Shown here: positions 48,374 to 60,300 of the stretch, piece by piece
Numbering within the stretch: position 1 is the first letter of the stretch
How the letters are laid out: every line of letters starts with the position of its first letter
Source: Patiria miniata
Lineage: Eukaryota > Echinodermata > Asteroidea > Valvatida > Asterinidae
DNA length: 64,000 bases
Assembly: GCF_015706575.1 (NCBI RefSeq)
Contig: NW_024037074.1
Span: forward strand, 6,076,001-6,140,000
Reading direction: 5' to 3'
Position numbers and translations under genes: made by a program
Notes under the pieces: generated by a model
The model's database searches: none
The model's input: only the letters and a program-made list of their open reading frames with translations
What the model was told of the DNA's origin: nothing

Positions 48374-48742
48374 TAGCATCTGCATAAAGTGCAATCACTA
48401 CCAGGACTCTAAATCCCTCAACCAGTCCACTTTTGTGTCCCTGAGCAAGGGAGTTTACCACAATTTCAAAAAAAAATCCCTGAAAGGGATTATAGTAGAT
48501 CTGCCTGCCACGGATTGGCCACTGTGTGTTTGTGGGTGACAACTTCTTAAGTTGTTTACAACTTTCACTCTGGCCAGCAGCCATGAGAAGCATTTCTAAA
48601 CTATTTATAAAAACGTATCAAGGCTTTAGAGTAATGTGAGCGCAACTCGTTAATTATCACCATACTGAGCGACAGGTGTAACACAGATAGGGCACAATCA
48701 TGTAGCAGATGAGGTTTACCTCACAACAGTGAGATCCCTTTT

Positions 48743-49183
48743 AAGGCTGTGCCAAATATTCGATCGATTATCGAATATTCAAATATTTAGTTTTTGATTC
48801 AAATATTCCGAGGCGAAATGCTATGAAACTAAAAGGGGAAAAGGTCAAACTTTATATAAAAAAAATATTGCATTCTGAAAGCTTTCAAGGTTTTTCCAGA
48901 CACTTAAAGGTAGGTGATGTATGTTCCCAACAATAAAATGTAGAATCCATCCAAGAAGATGGAATTGGATTTTTTTACAAATAAAATTCGTTAATGTGCA
49001 AAGTAAGCATTCTTTGTTATGATATATTGAAATAAATTATGATGAAACCTTCATGATGGCATTTTTAACTGGAAATCTGATGACTAAAAATCCGCCTTCT
49101 GGTATAACCGAGTATTTGAATATTCGATCGAATGGAAGGTCCAATATTCTAATATTCAATAATTCGAATTGACTCGGCCCTAG
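48743..49183. mobile_element. hAT-like MITE with ATATTCGA-rich ends
   Basis: The ends AAGGCTGTGCCAAATATTCG and the right end TTCGAATTGACTCGGCCCTA are roughly complementary. Subterminal GAATATTCGATCGA-type words are repeated. Flanks TCCCTTTT and TCCCTTTG fit an 8 bp duplication with one mismatch. Confidence 0.55.
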
Positions 49184-49555
49184 TCCCTTTGCGCATTACA
49201 TGTGCGGGTCAAAACAAATCAAAGGTATATGAAGTTCTGTCAAATCTATTGTGACGAACAGCAGACCTCGTCTGCACTAGAGCCACCCATGTATTTCTCC
49301 TTCATTCCTCAAACCATTGCAGCTCCCTTAGCAGTATATACATACATGTATAAAGCTCACAGTGTCATTTCAGTTTCAAGTTGAATGAATTCAAGTGTTA
49401 GCAGTTGTGAAGCTGGCTTCATGACGGGACCCTCCCTCCCTGTCAATCAAACAGTGCGCGTTGACCAATCAGATCACAAAGTTTGATCAGGTGACCAGGG
49501 TATCTGGGTCATACTCTGTCACAAGCACCGTGACAAATGAGCAACTATCAAAGAT

Positions 49556-50103
49556 GGGCGGGGCCTAATGTGGACCCGTCCACTGAGTTGTCTTGATATG
49601 ATGATGAGGAGGAGGATGTCCTAGAGGCAGGGCCTAATCTGGACCCGTCCACTGAGTTGTCTTGAGATGATGATGAGGAGGATGTCCTAGAGGCAGGGCC
49701 TAATCTGGACCCGTCCACTGAGTTGTCTTGAGATGATGATGATGAGGAGGATGTCCTAGAGGCAGGGCCTAATCTGGACCCGTCCACTGAGTTGTCTTGA
49801 GATGATGATGAGGAGGAGGATGTCCTAGAGGCAGGGCCTAATCTGGACCCGTCCACTGAGTTGTCTTGAGATGATGATGAGGAGGAGGATGTCCTAGAGG
49901 CAGGGCCTAATCTGGACCCGTCCACTGAGTTGTCTTGAGATGATGATGATGAGGAGGATGTCCTAGAGGCAGGGCCTAATCTGGACCCGTCCACTGAGTT
50001 GTCTTGAGATGATGATGAGGAGGAGGATGTCCTAGAGGCAGGGCCTAATCTGGACCCGTCCACTGAGTTGTCTTGAGATGATGATGATGAGGAGGATGTC
50101 CTA
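49556..50103 (-). repeat. Minisatellite of about eight 66-69 bp units, starting at the SFT2-family stop codon
   Basis: Read on the minus strand, each unit contains CTAGGACATCCTCCTC, a run of TCA/TCC triplets, AAGACAACTCAGTGGACG and GGTCCAGATTAGGCC. Units differ mainly by whole triplets. The first unit overlaps the TAG of the SFT2-family gene, so the array should be its 3' UTR. One shifted frame stays open through all units, as a Ser-rich repeat with SQDNSVDGSRLGPA, but it has no ATG and a stop lies a short way upstream. Confidence 0.85.
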
Positions 50104-53100
50104 GACCGGCAAGGCACTTGATATCGTCTTGCTGGCTGCGGCCTTGCACAGCTTGGAGAAGAACTTCAATCCAGTCTGGCCGCCTGGAATGTAACTCACA
50201 ATGTACCTGCAAAACAGAAGTAAAGAATAAAATAGAGTTCAGAGGGAAGATGCTGTGTCAATTTTACTGTGGTTTTTATTTTGACACTGAAACTTTGAGA
50301 AAGCTCTTCACTGTCCATGAAGTTGGAAATGTGTGTCTAGAAATTGCCCGTTAGTTACTGATTGGGACGCTGTTTGTTTCCGCCACAAATGTAATACATT
50401 CCAAACTGAGGCTATCCCCAAAGAAAAAGAATATTTCAAGTTTTGAGACTCTATTTACTTTGCAGATTGTCCCTGGAAAATCAAGGATTTTCCTCCCAAC
50501 CATATATCTGTGGCCTAGTGGTTAGGGTTAAGGTCTCATGATCAGAGGGTCAGGGTTCAAATCCAGCTGTAGGCCATGTTGTGTCCCTGGGCAAGCCACT
50601 TCACCCCCACTTGCCTCTCTCCACCCAGGAGTATGAATGGGTACCAGCATTAGCTGTGGAGTAACCTGCGATGGACTAGCATCCCATCCAGGGGGAATAG
50701 AAATACTCTCAGTCGTTTCATGCAACTGAAACTGGAGATAAACGCAGGCCTGATGGGCCACATTGGCTCCGGTGTGATTGACTTTACTTCTTTCCTTTTT
50801 TAACCATATATCTGAACAGTTCTTCACTGGAAATTTCACTATTGGATTTTGCCCTTCACTGATGGTGTTTTTCCTTCACTTTCCACGACCTACAGGTATT
50901 CAGTTTTGCCAGCTGTAGTGCATAAGGGGACTTTTAATACAAATTTCCACCCCATGCTTAAAAAATAACGAAAATAACAACATATTCTCACCAGAATAGA
51001 GCAATAATTTGGAAAATGGCACAAAGAGTTGTTGGAAGGGTTGCCTGCCTCTGAAAACGAAAAAGAAAACAAAGAAAGGTCATGCTTTACATTTGAAAAA
51101 AAGTTTACATAGTTCCAAGTAATCTCTGTTTCACAATTTTCAAAATTTGAGTTTTTGTAACTGAGAAAATTATGCTTAGTTTTTTTCTACAATTTCAATT
51201 TTGTTCGAGTCTTGCGTTTCAATTTCTCTTCCACCTTTAGAGAATTGTTATAGGAGAGAAAATGGTTAAACTCACCACCAGGGAAAAATAAAGCGTTAGG
51301 AACATGGACGTGAAGTAGATGGCGGTGAACGGCAGCCTGTCTTTTGAGAACAGATGCTTGATGTGGTACCAGGGGCCCCACAGGAGGGAGAAACTAAAGA
51401 AGAAATAAAACATAAAATATTCATCTGTTTTGGTCACAAATATTTTGGACTGGTGATTTTCAAGTCAACAGAGGGCCCTGTTTATCTATCACACAATCTG
51501 TTTTTTTCACAGTGCTAATGTTGTAACATTAACCAATTTAAATAATGAAAGGTTTGCGGAAACACCACGTGCGAATAATTTCTCAACTAAGAGAATGGTT
51601 CTGAAAAGAACCAGAGGTGTAAACTCGACGTTCCGGTCAGTATGCTCTGAAGACGGTCAGAGCATACTGACCGGAACGTCAAGGTTTATACGTCTAGTTC
51701 TTTTCAGAACCATTCTCTTAGTTGAGAAATTATTCGCACATGGTGTTTCCGCAAACCTGTCATTATTTAGTATCTCCACCATGCAAAGCCTCAAATCTTA
51801 CTTATTAACCAATTTTCCAAAATGTTCATTAGGCAAAGACAAGGTCCTCAGTATTTCGCCAGCCAAGTTTGAAGTCTCAATTCAATTTTTAAAGGAGACT
51901 TTTGGTCAACATTTTGTACCTGAGCGTGAAGCCAAGTGATTTCAATTTGAAGCCTAAGACTAGACTGGTACATGTCCAGCTGTTTGAAAAGATTGGCCCT
52001 TAAGTACTCTGGTGGCAGACTGCGGAGAGATGTATTAGAAATAGACCGGTACCAGACGCTTCTTTTGACACAGTTGACCGATGCAGTACTAAAAGGGTTG
52101 TTGGACTGGTTGTTTCATGTGCCAGTCTATTTTTGTGTGTTACATGTTTTCAATACCTTAAGTTTTGGGACTCTCATACACAGTATTTAGAGTCCCAAAT
52201 GGAAAGATTTCCATATAAGAAGTTCACTCAACATCCTGTGTACAAACCCTATGAGAGTGGACTGAAAAATTCTAAGTGTTTTCTAAGAAAATGCTTGTAT
52301 TTTCTCACTGCTCAAATTGACTTTGATGACATGAAATTGCTATCTGGGGGCTTGTTAGTCAATACAGAGGAAAATTAGTGAACTTCTTATAAGTTATATG
52401 GAAATCTTTCATCCCAAATTTGCGGACTAGGTGCGTTGTGTACCTGCTTATTGTGAACAGGCTTCCCAGGGTGTAAAGGAGGGCAAATTTCCGTGCTCGC
52501 AGGACGATGAATGGGGCATAAACGGCAGCCAGGGCAAAGCAGATGGCTCCAGCGACGATAAAGGACATGAAACCCAAGATTCTCTGTCGTTTACTCTGAG
52601 ACATTCAAAGACAAAAAGAAGAGGTTGCTTTAAATTTTTGGCATTTTTAAAATAATTTCTCAATTCAGGGAAGGGGAAGGAAAAGGTTCTCACCATTAAG
52701 CAGTTTCACGTTTGTGTGATTATATGGCTAAACTATCAGCAAGAGTGTGTGACTGTGAAATCAAAATACAATGAAGTATGAGTTTTATGACATAATTGTG
52801 GTACAAAATAGTGATAGGGTTAAATGAACTAGTTTGCCTAAAATAATTTATCGAACAAAATAATTTATAGTCAACTTCATCAAACCATGATGAATATGTC
52901 AAAGGAGTAATAACCATGAAAATTAAAAATAAATTTGGAAAATGAATTCATGTAAACATAGGGTACTTAAAGAATTTCTCTTCTTTAAAATAAGGTAGTG
53001 GATATTTTGCCGGAGGTAACGCTGGCAAACTAACGTTTACTAAAGGTTTGCCGGCGGCAATCCATATCAACAGAGGGCGCTGTACTCTTTAAGATAGGGC

Positions 53101-53912
53101 TGAATTATAATATGTATTAAATTCCCACTAAAGTTGTGTAGCACAATCGGTGCAGTGGTTAAGCAATTGCTCTAGTGGGTAGGATGTCCCGAGTTCGAAT
53201 CCTGATCCCCGCCACATTTTTTAGTTTTTTTTTTCCATCCCCAAATAAATAGGAATATTCTTCTTTTATTATTTTAACATGTCTCAAACATTTTATTGCA
53301 GAGTATTACATTTTCTTTTTCAGATTTGTGGCTCTGGAGGATTTTTTTTAAAAGGGAAATAAAGTCCGAAATTATAAAATGGTCTGAATCCCATCTTGTG
53401 AATACGAGGTTAAAACGATAATATTGGCATGGAGCCAGACTAAAATTTGTCACCGGAAAATGTTTAAGTACAACAAAAAAACAGTAACTGTGCATGTTCA
53501 GTGCATATCTGGCAAACTAACGTTTACTGAAGGTTTGCCGTCTCCGGCAAAATATACACTGCCTTAAAATAATTTGAATTAAATTATGTTAACAAACATT
53601 ACATGTACATGGAATCTGGAAAACATATTGACATTGATGAATACTCACCAGAGTTGGGCAGAAAGGATCCTTCTGCGCCTGGTTGAACCAGCCATTTCCA
53701 TCCTCCTCGGCCGGCTTACTGGCCAAGTCACCCCCTAACATCTTCTCCCCTTCGCCCCCATTTCCACCACCACTCCCCCGGGCGCCTGACCACCAGTTTG
53801 TCACGGTGTCTAGCGTCCGTTTCCCTGATGTCGCAAAGCTGCTGGTTTCCCCTGACGATCCGTTCTTTGAGCCCGACAGGTACGACTTTAAATCTGCATT
53901 CAAATTGGCCAT
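50101..53912 (-). CDS. SFT2D3: SFT2 domain vesicle-transport protein, SFT2D3-like (5 exons)
   Basis: Predicted multi-pass Golgi/endosome membrane protein of the SFT2 (Got1/SFT2-like) family, involved in retrograde vesicle fusion with the Golgi. Exons: 53912-53649, 52595-52444, 51393-51276, 51050-50992, 50206-50101, with consistent phases 0, 2, 0, 2. The product is about 232 residues. An 88-residue polar N terminus, Gly/Ser-rich with NWW, precedes four hydrophobic segments: GFMSFIVAGAICFALAAVY, then FALLYTLGSLFTIS, LPFTAIYFTSMFLTLYFSLV and LCAIFQIIALFWYIVSYIP. The end YIPGG...LKF...LPV is characteristic of SFT2 proteins and fixes the stop. The long N terminus favours SFT2D3 over the shorter SFT2D1/2. 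The start ATG faces the EXOSC10 start 451 bp away. Confidence 0.88.
50511..50790 (+). repeat. tRNA-derived SINE, full head and body
   Basis: The head TGGCCTAGTGGTTAGGG (A box) and CAGGGTTCAAATCCAGC (B box) is followed by TGTCCCTGGGCAAGCCACTT and a 3' part with CATCCCATCCAGGGGGAATA. The same family occurs at 1168-1330 (-) and, interrupted, at 57897-58510 (-). It lies in intron 4 of the SFT2-family gene, in antisense orientation. Confidence 0.8.
51541..51766. mobile_element. 226 bp near-perfect hairpin element
   Basis: Two arms of about 110 bp run from AATAATGAAAGGTTTGCGGA to a centre near 51653 and back to the complement. The similarity is high, with only scattered mismatches. The centre contains GGTCAGTATGCTCTGA and its complement. 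A degraded relative seems present near 43.86-43.97 kb (TCTCGACGTTCC, ATATGCTCTGA). It lies in intron 2 of the SFT2-family gene. Confidence 0.8.
51866..52200 (+). repeat. Dispersed repeat, copy 2 of the 3.6 kb repeat
   Basis: It shares CTCAATTCAATTTTTAAA, AAGACTAGACTGGTAC and GATGCAGTACTAAA, in order, with 3613-3930. A further inverted pair at 52193-52424 (AAAGATTTCCATATAAGAAG and its near-complement) adjoins it. It lies in intron 2 of the SFT2-family gene. Confidence 0.6.
52985..53572. mobile_element. Inverted-repeat element enclosing a tRNA-like SINE
   Basis: The left end AAGGTAGTGGATATTTTGCC and, read inward from the right, AAGGCAGTGTATATTTTGCC are near-identical terminal repeats. Each continues into GGCAAACTAACGTTTACT and a second small palindrome. 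Between them lies the tRNA-like segment 53139-53214. It sits in intron 1 of the SFT2-family gene. Confidence 0.65.
53139..53214 (+). repeat. tRNA-like Pol III promoter segment
   Basis: TGCAGTGGTTAAGC resembles an A box and GAGTTCGAATCC a B box, about 40 bp apart. The acceptor arms do not pair well, so this is a SINE head or tRNA pseudogene rather than a working tRNA gene. Confidence 0.5.
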
Positions 53913-54363
53913 CACTGCAGCGCTGGTGAATAGTTAGTAGAACTTGTTTACTGTCCCTTGTCAGTCATGTACGCTACACACTAACAATTTTAAATTTTAG
54001 CAAACACAACTCGAGTTGTTTTTGTTGAAACTTGAAGGAAAACGTTGCCTTACCAAACAAGAAGCAAGACAAGCAAACTACATTCTGAAATGATTGTATT
54101 GAAATCGCTTCATGCAAAGTTTTCAATCTATGATTCTTGATCATCGATTAAATATTTAAAAACATGCAGAACAACTGCGGAAATAGTGAAAATATTAATA
54201 CTTGTCATGTCAACAACATCATTATCTCCAACTCATCCACATGGAGGATTTTGATCTTATGAGGGCGCTCTTATCCTGGCTTATTCAGTCGGGTATCCTT
54301 TCCACTTTATATTGTTGTATTGATAGACGAACACGAGGTACCAGTCACATTCCCCAAACCAAA
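53913..54363. promoter_or_regulatory. Shared bidirectional promoter interval, SFT2D3-like / EXOSC10
   Basis: Only 451 bp separate the SFT2-family ATG (minus strand, 53912) from the EXOSC10 ATG (plus strand, 54364). Both 5' UTRs and promoters must therefore fit here unless upstream exons exist. No clear TATA box was found in either direction. An upstream in-frame ATG for EXOSC10 exists at 54241, but the ATG at 54364 has the better context. Confidence 0.55.
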
Positions 54364-57300
54364 ATGGCGACCACCAGTGACACGGCGGATGAGCAGAAAA
54401 CTGCCGAGATTTCCTCGGCAAATGACGAGTTATTTCCGGGTGTTAAAGATGTGGCAACTTTCTCACAGGTAGGGCTAAATAGTAATTCTGATAGTGTACG
54501 ATTTATACTGTTATGTGTTAGGTATTACTTAACAAAATCAACACAGCATGTCCGCACGTGCACGATGATTGATAATACGGTCATGACGAATGTCGGACAC
54601 TTCGCCCCATTTCCACGTCGCCCCATGTCACTTCGCCCCTAACCACTTCGCCCCATCCCCACTTCGCCCCATCCCCACATCGCCCCATTCCCACTTCGCC
54701 CCATTCCCACTTCGCCCCATCCCCACTTCGCCCCATCCCCAATTCGCCCCATCCCCACTTCGCCCCAGCCGTTACATGTAAAAAGTTTTTAAAAAATCTC
54801 ATCTATTTTATTGGCTTAAAAACAATTCCAACAGATACACTAATTGCTAACCAACGGAAAGAATTAGCCCACCAAATGAACAAGGCAAATTATGGAGGAC
54901 ACCAATGTACATGAGGCCACCAAAAAAGCAAAATAGTACCCCACCTTGTCTGTAATACAATCCAAGCTTGAAGAAGAAAAAAAAGCCCCCCCCCAAAAAA
55001 AAGCCGCGTGGCCGCGTCAATTCCGGAACTTTGGTCTGACCAGACACCGAATATTTTTTTTTTGGCCTAAAAGACCCGGCTATACCAACCTGTCTCCCAC
55101 TTATCTGAGAACGACAATACCTTTGACATCCTAATTTCACTCTTGGAGGAACCAATCTACATTGTACATGGGGCGAAGTGGGGATGGGGCGAAGTGGGGA
55201 TGGGGCGAAGCGGGGATGGGGCGATGTGGGGATGGGGCGAAGCGGGGATGGGGCGATGTGGGGATGGGGCGAAGTGGGGATGGGGCGAAGTGGTTAGGGG
55301 CGAAGTGACATGGGGCGACGTGGAAATGGGGCGAAGCGTCCGACACCCGTCATGACGCATGACCGGCTACGGCCCGGGCGTCATGGGCGTTTATCGTGTG
55401 GCCAGCGGGTGACCAGATGAAAATCGCAAAATTCTGCTAGAACAGTTTAAGATGCATTTCAGAATTCTGCCGGATGTTACAAAATCAGCTCATCACCCAG
55501 AATTACATGAAACACATTATAAACACTTGCGTACTCACATGCAAATGTTATAAAATGTCCTTTTAAAAATATATATAATTTTCCTAAAAAGGGTATCATA
55601 TTTAAGGTGGGGGGGGGTAGTTTTAGGGGGAACCCTTTCCTATGCATACGATTAATAAGAGAATGCAAAATCACTTTTAGAGGGAAATTGTATGGTTAAA
55701 TAATGGCAATGACAGCAAAGCACAAGATGGAAAGGTAAACTAAAAGATAGCAGTAGTACCAGCGCACTTAAAACTTAGAAAACTCATCAAAATGTGATAC
55801 TTTGTGGTTGTCATTATGCAGCAAACTCTGGGACGGCTGATGCAAGCAACGAAGGCAGCACATGGCCTGCCAGCGTATGGCGATGACTACGATTTCTACT
55901 CTAGCTATGACAGCTTCAGAGAGTACTGCCACAGCCAGTCGGAGAGACTTCTTCAAAAGTTAGTTCAGTAACTTCAGTTCATATACAAAGATGTATAAAT
56001 GTGAACGATGCCTTTCATGATAATAAATTTGGCACTGTATAATTGCCCTCACTACAACTTTCTGGTAAAATTTTATCTGTGCATAAGTTGTGCTCTGTGA
56101 CAGCTTGACGTATATTTACCCCCTAGGCCCTTTTTTTGCCAAGAACCCCCCCTCAGTCCTCCAAAATCCTCCAAACTTTTGCACTTATGTTCAAATGAAG
56201 GATACCCAGCGCCTCAATCCTTCAAAATCGTCAGACAGTCCTGCCTCTCAAAATGCATTCATCCTCAATCCTTCAAAATCCTCCTCTTCTTCAAATACCA
56301 TTCATCTTCAATCCTCCAAAATCCTCATGTGATTCAATCATCATTCATCCTCAATCCTCCAAAATACTCCAAAACCGCCAGGAGGATTTTGGAGGATTGA
56401 GGAGTGTCAGGGTTAACACTTGACAATGACACAGGCTAAATAATGTATGCAGGCAAAAAGTTGAAGTTCCATTACTTGAATTGCCATTGCTAAATCAAAT
56501 CATGGATTTCTATTTGAGTATTTGTGCAAAAGGCTTCTGCTTTTTATAAGGATTTTTATGAAGGATTGATGAAGGATTTTTTCCTCAAAATTTGATGTGT
56601 AAAGTTTTCTCTCATTTTATAGCATCAATGGCATGCTGCATCTCGAAGGAAGCAAGGCGTGTCTGACGGGAGGAAGCTCTGCCCCCGAGCTTGAAGACAA
56701 AACGGATGCGATCATCGAAACGAATGATGTCATTCTGGAGAAAGTGGTATGTGGTTTATAACAAACAAAAATAAATAAACACACCATATCACATACCCAA
56801 CATCCATAAAAGCTGACACAAGTTTTACCTGCACCAGCTAAGTATGTTGTTACCAGATATCATAACTCAGTTCTTAGAAATCGTTAGAAATGTAATTCCA
56901 CTATTCTTCCGTCCAGTGATGTTGAAATCTTGAACATTTATTTTTGGAGCTTTTACTCTCAATAAGGAAAGTTTGTCACGAAATTGTTAATTATGTTACA
57001 AAGTAAATTAAAAAATCTTAAAAAAATTTAACAACTTTTAGGGCTATATCAAATATGTCAACCTCAATATGTGCATTTCAGGAAGTCTTTAAAATCCCCC
57101 AAGCCAGCAAGATTTACACTAGGAAAGTAACACTTGATTGTTAGTAACAATTTGATAACCAGACCACCAAGTTCTACATGTCTGCATATCCCTCTTCCAA
57201 CCTCTCACTTTGAGTTGATGCCTTTCTTGTCTACCAGGGTCTGTTGCTGGATGAAGCCACTGGTCTGATCAAGCCAGGCAAGGCAGTGCTTCCCCCTGGC

Positions 57301-60300
57301 TCCCAGCCTAAAGCTCCTCAGAAGCTCATGGTGGCCAGCTGGAACCGACAGGTACATGTACACATCATTTTATCAAGTCTGTCTTGAGCCAATTAAAGAT
57401 ATAGTCCATCATTTGTAATTTGTGCATTTTGTTCGTTTGAAGCAACAAAAGTGTTCAAAATCTAATGAAGGATACTGAACAACTAACCTGATGAAGTTTC
57501 AGCTCAGCTTCAGCTGTATATTCCGAGAAAAACAGCATTCTAGGATCTCAATTTCAAATCAAAAGTTGCTGAATCATGTTTTGAATTGCAGCTATACGCG
57601 ATGTCGCGTACTGATCCGACGAATTATAGCAACCGCGCGCGCCTGTGCGTCGTGCCAATCCTTGCGTGCGCTGCACCGAATAACAAAATGAACTACTAAT
57701 TTAAATTTTCCTACGGTGCGTCTTAAGATGGAAAGGCCTTCTTTCGTTGATTACTTCAAAATGATAGCTTGCCAGAAAGATTAATTTCACAGGGAGTTTT
57801 ATAGTCCACTTACTATCTTTCAACCAAGTATGTTTTTCAACAATAATACGCCCGTTACTTTTTCGGATGGCTGCAAATGATGGACTATAGCTTTAAGCTC
57901 ATCAGACCAGCATTTGTCTCCAGTTTCCTTGTGATGAAACAACTGAGAATATTTCTTTTCCCCCTGGATGGGATGCCAGTCCATCGCGGTAGCTCCAGTA
58001 TCACAGCTCCAGTGGAACCACTTATGATAATTTATTCTTACGTCAGCGGGCCAGTATGTTTATTCATGAGAACAGAACAATGATATCAAGAGCATTGTTG
58101 TTATTTTGTCAACCCGTTTAATACATTAAAGCATTTTAAAGTACGGTCGTCATCGAGCTACCACAGTAGCCTATAGCGAGATGAGCTATGGATACAAAGA
58201 TCCCTGGTTGGAATCTACGTCGTCGCTGCGCATTTTCATCGACTATTTTGCTTCTCTGAGTTTATCGTCGAGATAATTTTAATTGAAGGGAAAAAGAGAA
58301 CGAGGAACCTAAGTGTCTTGCAATGATTCACTTGAAAAACATAAATTATCATAAGTGGTGCAGCTGGAGTTGTGATACTGGCGCTGCCGTCCATCGCAGG
58401 TTGTGCCCCAGCTACTACAGGTTCCTATTTATACTGGGTGGAGAGAGGCGTGTTGGAGTAAAGTGGCATGTAAAGGGACACAACATGATTCAGATCATGA
58501 GTCTTAAACCTTAAAGGGAATATACATCATTTGCTTTTGCTGTAATTTTCAGAAATGGATGGAATTGGGGGGTTGGAAATATATAGCAAATATAGTTACA
58601 CTGACTTTTTAGAGGTTTTGGGTTCGAAAATGCTATAAAAACCAAGAAAAACAATCATTTTCCTGTAGTCTGGTTCCCTGACTCCATATAAGAAGAAACA
58701 GAGCAGTTTACATACATTGGGGAATTTTAAGGTCAGGGAACCAGTCTAGCTGGCTCGTACCCGTTCATAGGTTTGTAATCGATTGCAAACAAGTGCGATG
58801 GTCAATTGGGGCCAGTATTTGAAAAAAGGCCGATCAGCGTTGGAAATTGATACAAAAATACCACTTTTCTTGAAAATGACAGTATACCAGGTGCCATGAT
58901 TTTACAGGATGCTTTACACTGTCATTCACTAACAGTCCAGCAAGGTATTTCAAAATGATTTGGTAGTTTTATTTTTTGATGTTTGCAAATGTTGTATTTT
59001 CCCTTTAACAACAAGGCCACACTCCCCCTCCCATGTGTAATGCTTACTGGCTATCATTGATAATGAACATGTAAGTTATTTAGATATTCAGAGTTAATCG
59101 AGGTAGTGACAGAAAGACGGACTGACAGACTGGTTAGGGATGGTTTTGTGGGTTTTAAATTTTTTTTAGAAGCTTCCTAGTGGAAAACAACTTTTTACTT
59201 AGTGCCTCTTTCCACCTCTTCTGTTACTCAGAGCTCCACAGACTCGGGAAAGGGCCGAGCATTCCACCTCATGCACGCCAAGAACATCTCCCGGCCACAG
59301 CTGAAGTTCAAGGAAAAGATCGACAACAGCAACACGCCATTTGTCCCGATCATTACGAGCAAACCCAACGCCTTGAAACCTCTCCATAAAGGTACAAGAA
59401 TCAATTCATTACCAAAAAGCTTACACCTGTTTCAGGCTGGTGTTTTTACTTTCATTATTATTATTATTAATCATTATTGGAAATGAAACCAAGGATTCCT
59501 CAAAAGCGCCCTAGGCACTGTAGCTCGCAAGCCTGAAGAAACCTGTGGAGAGAAGACAATGAGAAGAAATTACAGTTTTAGAGGTGGGAGGAAAAGCCCA
59601 GAAGAATATTCTGGGCAAAACCCACGGAATCAGGTAGGGACTGAAAACCCAATCCACATATTGGCCCAGGTGGGATTCAAACCCGGGTCACATCGGTGGA
59701 AGGCGAGGAAAGTCCCAGAGTCATGCTGAACAAAACATTACAAAGACTAGAACTAAGTTCAACATTTGAATCAGAGAGACAACAGTATAACTATATGCAG
59801 TCATTCAAAACGACACCAGAGTCAAGTTGACATTTCGTAACGTGAGTAACCGTTTTTGTGCGTCTTGTTTGTCATACATAACACATTTTTCTGGATGTCA
59901 TCTTTGGTGCTTAGGTAGGTCTAGGTCTACTCTATCTACCATGGGGATAACAGTTATTAAACCTTTTCAGTAAGGTAATTACAGCCCAAGGAAACTCAAA
60001 AATACATCAAAAAATGTAACGTGAGTAACCGTGGAATTGCCCATGGGGAGATGTTTAATTGTAGCAAAATAGCATTTTGCATTGCTTCTTTTGACTTGTG
60101 TCATACATTTAGTCAGAACTGCATATTAGTACAATGCTTGTTTTTTTATATTCACCCAGCACTCTCTTCACCAAGGAAGAGCAAGCAAGGAGGCAGGGAT
60201 GTCCCTGACGCAGTCTCGTCTTTCATCCATCAACAGCGAGTCGGAGCTGAGGAAAGCAGTGACATGTAAGCTTTAAAGGTTTCTTTTGAATTTCTTGGGT

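Larger units (their letters stand above)
38948..49555. other. Gene-poor, transposon-rich interval
   Basis: No exon chain or recognisable protein was found on either strand across this stretch. Individual frames of up to about 160 codons (for example near 43.0-43.5 kb) coincide with MITE copies. A 113-codon frame at 41976-42317 has no visible family. The region carries at least four hAT-like elements, mariner-like and TTAA-flanked MITEs, a SINE and an interstitial telomere repeat, each listed separately. Small non-coding genes cannot be excluded. Confidence 0.55.

Noticed and set aside
49556-50103. CRISPR-like array
   Set aside because: The repeats are contiguous minisatellite units without spacers, in an animal 3' UTR context. 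The same reasoning applies to the array at 17.6 kb.
54241-54363. Upstream in-frame ATG extending EXOSC10 by 41 residues
   Set aside because: The extension is hydrophobic and Cys-rich, unlike EXOSC10 N termini. The ATG at 54364 has the stronger context (AAAATGGCG) and gives a family-like start.
54581-55360. His/Pro- and Gly/Trp-rich frames
   Set aside because: They are translations of the TTCGCCCCATCCCCA arrays in the two arms of the fold-back element.
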